Assembly (NCBI RefSeq): GCF_000304475.1
Contig: NC_018945.1
Coordinates: 744,001 to 808,000, forward strand
DNA: 64,000 bases
Source of the DNA: Kazachstania africana CBS 2517
Taxonomy: Eukaryota > Ascomycota > Saccharomycetes > Saccharomycetales > Saccharomycetaceae
Reading direction: 5' to 3'
Positions 1 to 9,100 of the stretch are shown piece by piece. Each line of letters opens with the position of its first letter. The stretch's first letter is position 1. Made by a program: the position numbers and the translations under genes. The notes under the pieces are model-generated. The model had not been told where the DNA came from. It ran no database searches and worked only from the letters and a program-made list of their open reading frames with translations.

Positions 1-903
1 AAAAGGTCTCCTTCTTTGGCTGATGTTGAGCTTAGTTCATACGAAAAATCAATATTATCATCTGTAGTTACACCAGAAGAAATCGATACTTCATTTACAG
101 ATATTGGCGGTTTGGAAAATTTAATTTCTGATTTGCATGAAAGTGTTATTTACCCACTAACTATACCTGAATTATACTCAAATACACCATTATTACAGGC
201 ACCCACAGGTGTCCTACTTCATGGTCCACCAGGCTGCGGTAAGACTATGCTGGCAAAGGCCCTTGCCAAGGAAAGTGGAGCAAATTTCATATCTATTAGA
301 ATGTCATCTATTATGGACAAATGGTACGGTGAGTCTAATAAGATTGTGGACGCTATCTTTTCATTGGGTAATAAGATTGAACCATGTATAATATTCATTG
401 ACGAAATTGATTCGTTTCTTAGAGAAAGATCCTCCACTGATCATGAAGTGACGGCCACTTTAAAGGCAGAATTTATGACTCTTTGGGACGGTTTGTTGAA
501 CAATGGACGTGTCATAATTATCGGAGCTACTAATCGATTACATGACATAGATGATGCGTTTTTAAGAAGATTACCAAAAAGATTTACTCATTTCATTGCC
601 AGGTTTGGAACAAAGGAAAAAATTTTAAAGGTTTTATTGAAAGACACGGAGCTTAACGATAACTTTGATTTGGATGAGATTGCATTGAACACTTCTGGAT
701 ATTCAGGCTCAGATTTAAAGGAATTATGTAGGGAGGCTGCTCTGAAAGCTGCAAAGGAATACATTAAGCAAAAAAGACTTTTAATGGATAACGGAAAGAA
801 AGGTGATAAAGATAGATTGAAAATAAGGCCATTGATGACAGAAGATTTTGCTAATATGAAATTAGATGCAAGAAGACCTGTTCAATCATGGTCACTAGAT
901 TGA
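1..903 (+). CDS. MSP1: Msp1, mitochondrial outer-membrane AAA ATPase (5' truncated)
   Basis: AAA ATPase that extracts mislocalised tail-anchored proteins from the mitochondrial outer membrane. The reading frame is already open at base 1 and no ATG fits the family start, so the N-terminal membrane anchor lies outside the window; about 300 of roughly 360 residues are present. Visible are Walker A GPPGCGKT (about 220-243), the pore-loop segment DKWYGES, Walker B IIFIDEID (about 391-414), and the second region of homology ending [12 protein letters not shown]. The C-terminal helical lid follows, to the TGA at 901-903. The next gene is ERV1, as in S. cerevisiae YGR028W-YGR029W. Identity is certain from near-identical ATPase-core motifs; only the start is missing. 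Confidence 0.96.
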   Translation, partial: KRSPSLADVELSSYEKSILSSVVTPEEIDTSFTDIGGLENLISDLHESVIYPLTIPELYSNTPLLQAPTGVLLHGPPGCGKTMLAKALAKESGANFISIRMSSIMDKWYGESNKIVDAIFSLGNKIEPCIIFIDEIDSFLRERSSTDHEVTATLKAEFMTLWDGLLNNGRVIIIGATNRLHDIDDAFLRRLPKRFTHFIARFGTKEKILKVLLKDTELNDNFDLDEIALNTSGYSGSDLKELCREAALKAAKEYIKQKRLLMDNGKKGDKDRLKIRPLMTEDFANMKLDARRPVQSWSLD

Positions 904-1066
904 AAATATGTAAATATCAATATAGCATTCAGCTGTCTGCGTAGTTATCACTGTTTTTTTTATATACGTGAATATTCCGAAAAGCGATTTGTAAGTTAAG
1001 ACTACAAAATTTGGCTTTTCATGAAATCGATAAGCCAACATTAATAAAGCTTCAGGTCAATAAAGA

Positions 1067-1709
1067 ATGTCGGACAAGGCACAAGAAGGAAATATTACAA
1101 CAATACGTAGTCTTTTCTTCAATGAAAATGGGAAATTGTATGATTTTATTGATTTTCGTGCCCAATTTTCTCGATGATACTAACAATAATTGAGTATTTT
1201 AAAGGTGTATACCATGTGGTGCATTTGAAAGTTTCAAATATTTAAAAGCCAGAACAATGGAAAGATACGGAACATACAAAAGCCAACCTGCTATCTCGAA
1301 TCAACAGAATACAATTACCGCTCCGGTGATGTTGCCACCACAAGATTTGATTCCTGGATCAAGAACGTATCAGAAGGAAGATCCACCGGATGTACAAAAA
1401 TTAGGTGCTGATTCATGGACATTTTTGCATGCAATGGCTGCTAAATATCCCGACAAGCCTACTGATGTCCAAAAGCAAGACATGTCAGAATTCTTGAAGC
1501 TATTTTCTCATGTTTATCCATGTCATTGGTGCGCTACAGATTTCGAAAAATACATCAGAGAGTATTCCCCTAGGGTAGAATCCAAGGAAGAACTAAGCAG
1601 ATGGATGTGTGAGGCTCATAATAAAGTTAACGTAAAACTTGGAAAGCCCAAATTTGATTGCAATTTCTGGAAACAAAGATGGCATGATGGCTGGGATGAA
1701 AATCAATAA
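1067..1709 (+). CDS. ERV1: Erv1, FAD-linked sulfhydryl oxidase of the mitochondrial intermembrane space (spliced)
   Basis: Sulfhydryl oxidase that reoxidises Mia40 in the intermembrane space and passes electrons to cytochrome c. I read two exons, 1067-1137 and 1205-1709, giving 191 residues (S. cerevisiae Erv1 has 189). Splicing creates the N-terminal shuttle pair C25-I-P-C28; its first Cys is the first complete codon of exon 2. The FAD domain holds the active-site pair C130-H-W-C133 and the structural pair C159/C176 with 16 residues between them. An unspliced call starting at the ATG at 1257 would drop 41 residues and the shuttle disulfide. The ERV1 gene of S. cerevisiae also has a short intron near its 5' end. 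The 5' splice site GTATGA is non-canonical, so the exact junction needs cDNA support. Confidence 0.9.
1138..1204 (+). other. ERV1: ERV1 spliceosomal intron (67 nt)
   Basis: 5' splice site GTATGA at 1138-1143, perfect branchpoint TACTAAC at 1178-1184, 3' splice site AAG ending at 1204, 21 nt after the branch A. The earlier AG at 1192-1194 would leave an in-frame TAA, so it is excluded. The junction splits a Leu codon after its second base. The intron is very short, and its first site departs from the usual GTATGT. Confidence 0.85.
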
Positions 1710-1914
1710 AATACCTCTGTATATAAACGTACATCAAAGCAAACTTTAAATAAAGACAGTATTAATAGTCCTACAAAGAAATCTTCGTCAGTATCTTTTT
1801 TTTGCCCTAGAAGTTCGTTATTGGGATTATTATAAAGTTTTTCACAGATGTCGATGACATGAAAAAAAACTCATATATAAGCGAATAATTTTGGCGAAGA
1901 TAATTAATTATACT

Positions 1915-2113
1915 TCTAAAATTCTTCTCTTCTGGTATAAAACATCCAGGAAAAAATGATGTCAGTTACAGCTTGAACACTAATCATGTATGGTAGTTAC
2001 CATCTTTTGGTCTTCATTCTGTATGATGAATCATATGGCTTCTTCGAAGATTGATAAGCCTACGTCTCTTCGACTCGGTGGTTTATTGATTCAAAGCGAA
2101 GCCCAGAACAATT
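1915..2113 (+). ncRNA. SNR46: H/ACA snoRNA, snR46-like (25S pseudouridine guide)
   Basis: The 3' hairpin is clear. Outer stem GGCTTC (2037-2042) pairs with GAAGCC (2098-2103), inner stem 2051-2060 pairs with 2080-2089 over 10 bp including G-U pairs, and the ACA box is at 2108-2110, three bases before the inferred 3' end. The pocket strands TCGAAG (2044-2049) and TCAAA (2091-2095) are complementary to CUUCGA and UUUGA of 25S rRNA. Those flank the UU at S. cerevisiae position 2865/2866, the known snR46 target (rRNA sequence from memory). A TATATAA at 1874-1880 suits a Pol II promoter. The 5' end and H box were not resolved, so 1915 is an estimate based on about 200 nt for snR46. It sits in the ERV1-POP6 gap. 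Confidence 0.8.
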
Positions 2114-2248
2114 TTGATAAATATCAGCTAATGAATAATAAAAATTTGGGTTGATATCTCGTTGAGTTAACTTTCTTCATGGAAGAAAAAATAGAGTGTC
2201 AGTATTCTATTTGTTTATTGCTCAATGCTACATGTTATATTTTAGTAT

Positions 2249-2722
2249 TTAATATTGCTTAGTAAAACCATTCAACTCATTTTTGAAAAAATCGTAATTA
2301 AATTCCTCAGATATTGTGAGAAACGCTATAAGGATTGGAACTATTGTCCTTTTTTCCAATAGTTCATTCCGTCCCTCTTGTGACAACTCAAAGTTCGTGA
2401 GTTTATTCCACTGTTTACAATTTGTATCTATGGTGGATTTGGCAATCTCTACTATACTAAGTAATTTCTGAATGTGTGGGCCGTATGAATATAGGCAAAC
2501 AGTATCTTTGTGGAACGTAAAAGATTGTAATTTATCAACACTTGACTTAATGCTATCGTTTTTAGAAACCTTTAGAAATTTAACTGATCGAAGTAAATTC
2601 TCTTGATCGTTTTGAAATATATTTGGTATCACGACCTGTTCAATGAACGTCAAAGTTTCGGAAATTGATGAAAGATCAAGGCTCGTTTCAGCCCCGTTGT
2701 AAATTACTATTTTCTTTGACAT
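2249..2722 (-). CDS. POP6: Pop6, subunit of RNase P and RNase MRP
   Basis: Small Alba-fold protein that works with Pop7 on the P3 arm of RNase P and RNase MRP RNA, in tRNA 5' processing and rRNA processing. The product is 157 residues (S. cerevisiae 158). Family-typical segments are visible: SKNDSIKSSVDKL, CLYSYGPHIQKLLSI, QWNKLTNFELSQEGRNEL and the C-terminal FTKQ. I start at the ATG at 2722-2720; the open frame extends seven codons further upstream but only with a TTG. The gene is divergent from RPP0 and sits in the YGR030C position after ERV1. Confidence 0.93.
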   Translation of the reverse strand: MSKKIVIYNGAETSLDLSSISETLTFIEQVVIPNIFQNDQENLLRSVKFLKVSKNDSIKSSVDKLQSFTFHKDTVCLYSYGPHIQKLLSIVEIAKSTIDTNCKQWNKLTNFELSQEGRNELLEKRTIVPILIAFLTISEEFNYDFFKNELNGFTKQY

Positions 2723-3189
2723 CCAATCCAAATTCAAATCCAACGCTCAATGTTTGTGAGCACTTCCCTCTATTAATTCTTAGCTTTTGTAAATTATACA
2801 GTCCATCATCTCTTCTCAGTAATATAAAAATCTCACGGTTGATTTTTCAACTTTCTGCAATTTTCTGTTTGACTGTTTTTTGGCTCAAAACATCCTAACA
2901 TCTTTTTTTCGAAGGTCAGAAATTCAAATTTTTCTAGAAAAAAAAAACAATTGCTGGAAAGTAAGAAATAGACGCAAATTTCGACGGGAGCTGGAAAATT
3001 ACATACTGACTCTAGCAAAATCGGATTCTGAGACACTGGTAGGCATTGCAGTGCTACGATGCTAGTTGTCAGAAAGTACCGTGAAATTTGTTAAAATCAA
3101 GCTTTCAATTGTAAGTACACTTAGATTTCAAGTTACAAGATATCACAAGGAAATCCTTTAAACATCCTACAAATACAAACAAATTTGAA
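2723..3189. promoter_or_regulatory. POP6/RPP0 divergent promoter region
   Basis: This 467-bp interval separates the POP6 start (minus) from the RPP0 start (plus). It holds several T- and A-tracts (for example 2903-2909 and 2939-2948), as expected for a nucleosome-depleted ribosomal-protein promoter. I looked for Rap1 and Abf1 consensus sites by eye and saw no convincing match. No gene was recognised in it. Confidence 0.5.
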
Positions 3190-4125
3190 ATGGGAGGCAT
3201 CCGTGAAAAGAAAGTTGAATATTTCTCTAAATTAAGAGAATACTTAGAAGAATACAAGTCCGTCTTCGTCGTTGGTGTCGACAATGTTTCTTCCCAACAA
3301 ATGCACGAAGTCAGAAAGGCTTTAAGAGGTAGAGGTGTTGTCTTAATGGGTAAGAACACCATGGTCAGAAGAGCCATCAGAGGTTTCATTGCTGACTTAC
3401 CAGACTACGAAAAGTTATTACCTTTCATCAAGGGTAATGTTGGTTTCATCTTCACTAACGATTCCTTAAAGGACATCAAGGAAGAAATTGTTTCCAACAC
3501 CGTTGCTGCTCCAGCTAGAGCTGGTGCTGTCGCTCCAGAAGATATCTGGGTCACTGCTGTCAACACTGGTATGGAACCAGGTAAGACCTCTTTCTTCCAA
3601 GCTTTAGGTGTCCCAACCAAGATTGCTAGAGGTACCATTGAAATTGTTTCCGATGTCAAGGTCGTTGAAGCCGGTAACAAGGTCGGTCCATCCGAAGCTG
3701 CCTTATTAAACTTGTTAAACATTTCTCCATTCACTTTTGGTTTAACTGTTGTCCAAGTTTACGACAACGGTCAAGTCTTCCCAGCTAACATCTTGGATAT
3801 CACTGACGATGAATTAGTTTCTCACTTCGTCTCCGCTGTCTCCACTATTGCTTCTATCTCTTTAGCTATTGGTTACCCAACCTTACCATCTGTCGGTCAC
3901 ACTTTGATCAACAACTACAAGGACTTATTAGCTGTCGCTATTGGTTCCGGTTACCACTACGCTGAAATCGAAGAATTAGTTGACAGAATCGAAAACCCAG
4001 ATAAGTACGCTTCTGCTGCTCCAGTTGCTGCTGCTGGTGCTTCTGAATCTGCTCCAGCTGAAGCTGCTGCCGAAGAAGAAGAAGAAGAATCCGATGCTGA
4101 CATGGGTTTCGGTTTATTCGATTAA
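3190..4125 (+). CDS. RPP0: Ribosomal stalk protein P0 (uL10)
   Basis: Cytosolic 60S acidic ribosomal protein P0, the base of the P-stalk that recruits elongation factors and Gcn2. 311 residues, close to the S. cerevisiae 312. An L10-like rRNA-binding domain comes first (to about 110), then the inserted domain, the P1/P2-binding helices, an Ala/Glu-rich hinge (about 275-300) and the conserved tail DADMGFGLFD. Codon use is strongly biased toward highly expressed yeast codons. In S. cerevisiae this gene is YLR340W on chromosome XII. Here it stands between POP6 and IMO32, orthologues of the chromosome VII genes YGR030C and YGR031W, so the other duplicated copy was retained. Confidence 0.98.
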   Translation: MGGIREKKVEYFSKLREYLEEYKSVFVVGVDNVSSQQMHEVRKALRGRGVVLMGKNTMVRRAIRGFIADLPDYEKLLPFIKGNVGFIFTNDSLKDIKEEIVSNTVAAPARAGAVAPEDIWVTAVNTGMEPGKTSFFQALGVPTKIARGTIEIVSDVKVVEAGNKVGPSEAALLNLLNISPFTFGLTVVQVYDNGQVFPANILDITDDELVSHFVSAVSTIASISLAIGYPTLPSVGHTLINNYKDLLAVAIGSGYHYAEIEELVDRIENPDKYASAAPVAAAGASESAPAEAAAEEEEEESDADMGFGLFD

Positions 4126-4244
4126 GGAAATAATATATAAATAATGTATAAAATTATATGTATTTTTTCTCTTTAACATTAAAACCAAATTAAAAATTAA
4201 CATTATTCTAAGATTATATCATATGATTGTACAGAAGGTGAGAC

Positions 4245-5114
4245 ATGAGGCTTACCAGCATGATGAACAAACCAGTGAGTAGAATCATATCCAGATCAAT
4301 TTCTAGCGTTCCACTATCATACGAATTGCTACGTGGAGGTAATAGTCAGCAGCCTATAGTCATATTACATGGCTTATTGGGCAATAAAGGGAATAATAGA
4401 CGTATAGGTAAGAATTTAAATGAACAATTACAGAGGGATATATATTTGGTTGACTTAAGGAATCATGGCAACTCACCTCATTCAAAACCACATAATTACG
4501 ATTCTATGAGTAACGACGTGATAAATTTTGTCGATAAGCTTGAGATGAAAAGTCCAACTGTTATTGGACATTCCATGGGGGCTAAAGTTGGGATGTCAAT
4601 GGTGTTAAAGAAGGCAAGTGTTGCATCGGGCTTGATATGCATAGAAAACTCTCCTGTTTGCACCGCTCCAAATGGTAAATTTTCTGAATATGTCAGGACA
4701 TTGCAGAAGATCTGTCAAGATAGTAGTATACGTAGTATGACAGATGCAGACAAAATGCTTTCAAGTGTAGAAAATGATAAATTCAAGCGTCAGTTTCTGT
4801 TAACAGTATTGAAAAGAGACAATGATAACAAGATAACCTCTAAAGTCCCATTAGACATTCTGAGAGACGCAATCATTAAAGGCTACATATCAGAATGGCC
4901 CTTCGATCCGAGACACGACAGATGGACGGGCCCTACACTGTTCATAAGGGGCACCGAATCTCCTTTTGTAGCGGACGAATATATTCCCACAATAGGTCAA
5001 TATTTCCCCCGATTCGAAATCAGAGACGTTGAAGGTAACCATTTCATCAACGCTGTCAAACCAGATGAATGTAGCGACTATATACTAGACTTCATCACCC
5101 GCAACGACCTCTAA
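4245..5114 (+). CDS. IMO32: Imo32-like mitochondrial alpha/beta hydrolase
   Basis: Serine hydrolase of the ABHD11-like family; the S. cerevisiae orthologue YGR031W is a mitochondrial protein cleaved by Oct1. 289 residues. The N-terminus is rich in Arg and Ser with no acidic residue for about 25 residues (RLTSMMNKPVSRIISRSI), which fits a mitochondrial presequence. The fold shows HGLLGNKGNN, the strand-turn VDLRNHGNSPHS, the nucleophile elbow GHSMGAK, and a late catalytic His in VEGNHFINAVKP. The start ATG at 4245 is the first of three nearby Met codons. It lies between RPP0 and the glucan synthase gene, as YGR031W precedes GSC2. Confidence 0.88.
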   Translation: MRLTSMMNKPVSRIISRSISSVPLSYELLRGGNSQQPIVILHGLLGNKGNNRRIGKNLNEQLQRDIYLVDLRNHGNSPHSKPHNYDSMSNDVINFVDKLEMKSPTVIGHSMGAKVGMSMVLKKASVASGLICIENSPVCTAPNGKFSEYVRTLQKICQDSSIRSMTDADKMLSSVENDKFKRQFLLTVLKRDNDNKITSKVPLDILRDAIIKGYISEWPFDPRHDRWTGPTLFIRGTESPFVADEYIPTIGQYFPRFEIRDVEGNHFINAVKPDECSDYILDFITRNDL

Positions 5115-5493
5115 AAGGGTGACAAACCACAATTAATGTGAATATAAAATTGTAATTTGCCTGTTGCCGAAAAAGTCTTGGCATTTCGCCTACTTTGGGT
5201 TCTCTGATTTTTGTAGGCATTGTAGCATTGCTATTGCTCCCCATTTCATTTTTTTTACATCCTCCCTTTCCTAAAACGGAATAGTGATTGCGTCCTCGAC
5301 AACAGAAACAACCGCAGAGATTCGATATATACATTTTTTCTCCTTGTCAATTCTCCCCACCACCCCCCCCTCCTCTTGCTGCTCTCTGGCCTGGTGAAAT
5401 TCGCGCCTATCCGCAAATGGCAAAGATTTCACGCAGGCTGGCCCAAAAGCGCTGAAAAAGAAACGTTCTTGTTCCTGGGTTTGCCTTGGTCGT

Positions 5494-5760
5494 TTTCGCG
5501 AACGATGCCTGCCAGCTCTTTCGTGAGACTTCAAGGCGGATAAAACGGCCGAAGATACGCAAGGCCGCCATTCTCTCGCTCAAGACAAATGCGCGCAGAA
5601 TAAAACAAAAATAGGCTTTGCTCTCGAAAAAATGAAAATTTTGGCCTAAGGAAAAGAAAAAAAAGAAATGCTCTGGCGACGCACAAAGGCGGGAACTTTT
5701 CGAAGCCTTTTATCCACAATATCATCAATCACTTGATGGCATTTCGTTCTGTCTTTCGTG
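5494..5760. promoter_or_regulatory. Three SBF-type (SCB) elements upstream of the glucan synthase gene
   Basis: TTTCGCG at 5494-5500 and TTTCGTG at 5519-5525 and 5754-5760 are reverse complements of the SCB consensus CRCGAAA bound by Swi4/Swi6. They lie 420-690 bp before the FKS start, with a TATAAA at 5834-5839. S. cerevisiae FKS1 is a known late-G1 SBF target. The whole gap 5115-6177 is long and has no recognisable gene; the short open frames in it look accidental. Confidence 0.55.
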
Positions 5761-6177
5761 GGCACATGCATCTCTTGATTTTGATTCGATTCTGATTTCT
5801 GTCATACGTTGATCGAGCTGGAGCTGGAGCCGCTATAAATAACATAAAGCAATCTTTTCCTAACATTTATTAACAACTTGATCCAGGGAACAAGAGGCCG
5901 TCACTTTATTTCTGGCATATATACTACTAGTGCAAGGAACAAACGATACTACATCAAACAACTGATAGAACTGGCGTTAAAGGAAATAGCATAACTGTTA
6001 CTAAAGCCTTTTTTCTTCTGTACAAAATAATTTGAACTTTTTTTTTATCTATAAAGTATAGAGAAAGCACAAAAAAGAGACGATTATAAGCAAAAAGTTT
6101 AGTGTATCCCTCTATCTTTAATAGGTCTTTCTTTCTTTTTAGCTGTAAATTTGGTTAACTAGTTTTCTTTTAAAATC

Positions 6178-9100
6178 ATGTCTTACAACGAATCAAATAA
6201 TATCCATGAAGATTCGTTCGAGGACAACAACTCCCAACAGAGATACGACCAGTATGGTCAACCTATTTATGGTCACAATAATGAATCAGGGGAAGAAGCA
6301 GAAGGTTTCTACGACTCTGTAAATGAATATAGCCAGTCAAATGATCTTAATTCCCCTCCTCCAATGAATCCTGAGAGTAATAATGGAGATTATTCAGATT
6401 ATAGCAGTTTCAACCATACTCCGTTAAATAATCAGGCTGCAGGTTTCGGTTACACCCCATCTCAAATGAGTTATGGTGATCACAGATCAAGTATTTCTAC
6501 GCCGATGTATGATCAAAATGAAGTCTCCATGGCTTTTCCTCATGATCCATATCCTGCATGGACAGCTGATCCACAAGCTCCTGTATCTATTCAACAGATT
6601 GAAGATGTCTTTATAGAATTAACTGATAAATTTGGATTCCAAAGAGACTCCATGAGAAATACTTTCGATCATTTTATGACTCTCTTAGATTCTCGTTCTT
6701 CAAGAATGACTCCATACCAAGCTCTTTTAACCCTACATGCAGATTATATCGGTGGTGATACAGCAAACTATAAAAAATGGTATTTCGCTGCGCAACTAGA
6801 TTTAGATGATGCTATTGGGTTCAGAAATGTTAAACTAAGTAAACTTTCAAGAAAATCAAGAAAGGCAAAGAAAAGTAATAGAAAAATTATTAACGCTACA
6901 GATGATAGAAATGTAGAACACACTTTAAATGCCATCGAAGGAGACAACTCTTTAGAAGCTGCCGATTTCAGGTGGAAAACTAAGATGAATAGAATCTCCC
7001 CAATTGAAAGAGTTCGTCATATTGCTTTATACTTACTTATTTGGGGCGAAGCCAATCAAGTTAGATTCACTCCGGAATGTCTCTGTTTCATCTATAAATG
7101 TGCTCTAGACTATTTAGAATCTCCATTATGTCAAAATCAGAGAGATCCATTACCTGAGGGAGATTATTTGGATAGAGTCATCACTCCATTGTATCGTTTT
7201 ATAAGAAATCAAGTTTACGAAATTATAGACGGTCGTTACGTTAAACGTGAAAAGGATCACAATAAAGTCATTGGTTATGACGATGTCAACCAGTTATTTT
7301 GGTATCCACAAGGTTTAAGTAAAATTGTATTATCGAATGGTAATAAATTAATTGATTTACCAATGGAAGAACGTTATTTAAATTTCGCAAATGTCGATTG
7401 GGAAAACGTCTTTTTCAAGACATATAAGGAATCAAGAACATGGTTACATATGGTCACAAATTTCAATCGTATCTGGGTCATGCACATTTCTGTCTTTTGG
7501 ATGTACACTGCTTACAATGCCAAGACTTTTTATACACACGATTATCAACAGTTAGTGAATAACCAACCTTTAGCATCTTATAAATGGGCAACTGCTGCAT
7601 TAGGTGGTAGCGTCGCTTGTTTAATACAATTATGTGCTACTCTCTGTGAATGGTTATTCGTTCCAAGAAAATGGGCTGGTGCTCAACATTTAACTCGTCG
7701 TTTTGGGTTCCTTTGTATTATAACTGCTATTAATCTCGCTCCCATTATTTGGATCTTCTGTTACGATAAGGACACTGAAAAGAGTAATCTTGCCTATATT
7801 GTCAGTATTGTTTTCTTTTTCGTTGCAGTCGTGACAGTTGTATTCTTCTCAGTTATGCCATTAGGTGGTCTTTTCACTTCTTACCTGAATAAGTCATCAA
7901 GGCGTTATGTTTCTTCTCAGACTTTCACAGCATCTTTCGCTCCATTGACTGGTTGGGATAGAGTGTTTTCTTATTTAATTTGGATTATGGTTTTCGGTGC
8001 CAAATATGCTGAATCATACTATTTCTTAATTCTTTCATTGACTGATCCATTAAGAATCTTATCCACAACTGAAATGAGATGTACTGGTGAATATTGGTGG
8101 GGCTCTCACTTATGTAAGCATCAACCAAAAATTACTTTGGGTTTAATGGTCGCCACTGATTTTATTCTTTTCTTTTTAGATACCTATCTGTGGTACGTTA
8201 TTGTCAACACTGTTTTCTCCGTTTGTAAAGCATTCCATTTAGGTATGTCTGTTTTGACACCTTGGAGAAATATCTTCACTAGATTACCAAAGAGGATTTA
8301 CTCAAAGATTTTGGCTACCAATGACATGGAAGTGAAGTACAAACCAAAAGTCTTAATCTCTCAAATTTGGAATGCTATTGTCATATCTATGTACAGAGAA
8401 CATTTGTTAGCAATTGATCACGTTCAACAACTGTTATACCATCAAGTTCCATCAGATGTTGAAGGAAAGAGAACTTTGAAGGCTCCAACCTTCTTCACTT
8501 CTCAAGATGATTCAAAATTAAATACTGATTTTTTCCCAAGAGATTCTGAAGCTGAACGTCGTATTTCTTTCTTTGCCCAATCTTTAGCTACTCCAATGCC
8601 ATCAGCCATTTCCATTGATAACATGCCGACTTTTACCGTCTTAACTCCACATTACGCTGAAAGAATCTTACTTTCTTTGAGAGAAATTATTCGTGAAGAT
8701 GACCAATTTTCTAGGGTCACTTTATTGGAGTATCTAAAACAATTACACCCAGTCGAATGGGACTGTTTCGTCAAAGATACAAAAATTTTGGCTGAAGAGA
8801 CCGCAGCTTACGAAGGTGTAGAACAAGAATTGGAAAAAGATGATGCTAAATCAGAAATTGATGATTTACCATTCTATTGTATTGGTTTCAAATCCGCTGC
8901 CCCTGAGTATACTTTACGTACAAGAATCTGGGCCTCTCTAAGATCTCAAACTTTGTATCGTACTGTTTCTGGTTTCATGAATTATTCTAGAGCTATCAAA
9001 TTATTATATCGTGTTGAAAATCCCGAAATTGTCCAAATGTTTGGTGGTAATGCTGAAGGTCTTGAAAGAGAATTGGAAAAAATGGCTAGAAGAAAATTCA

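Noticed and set aside
1191..1204. Alternative ERV1 3' splice site at the AG of TTGAG
   Set aside because: It would place an in-frame TAA in exon 2; the AAG ending at 1204 keeps the frame and the CxxC.
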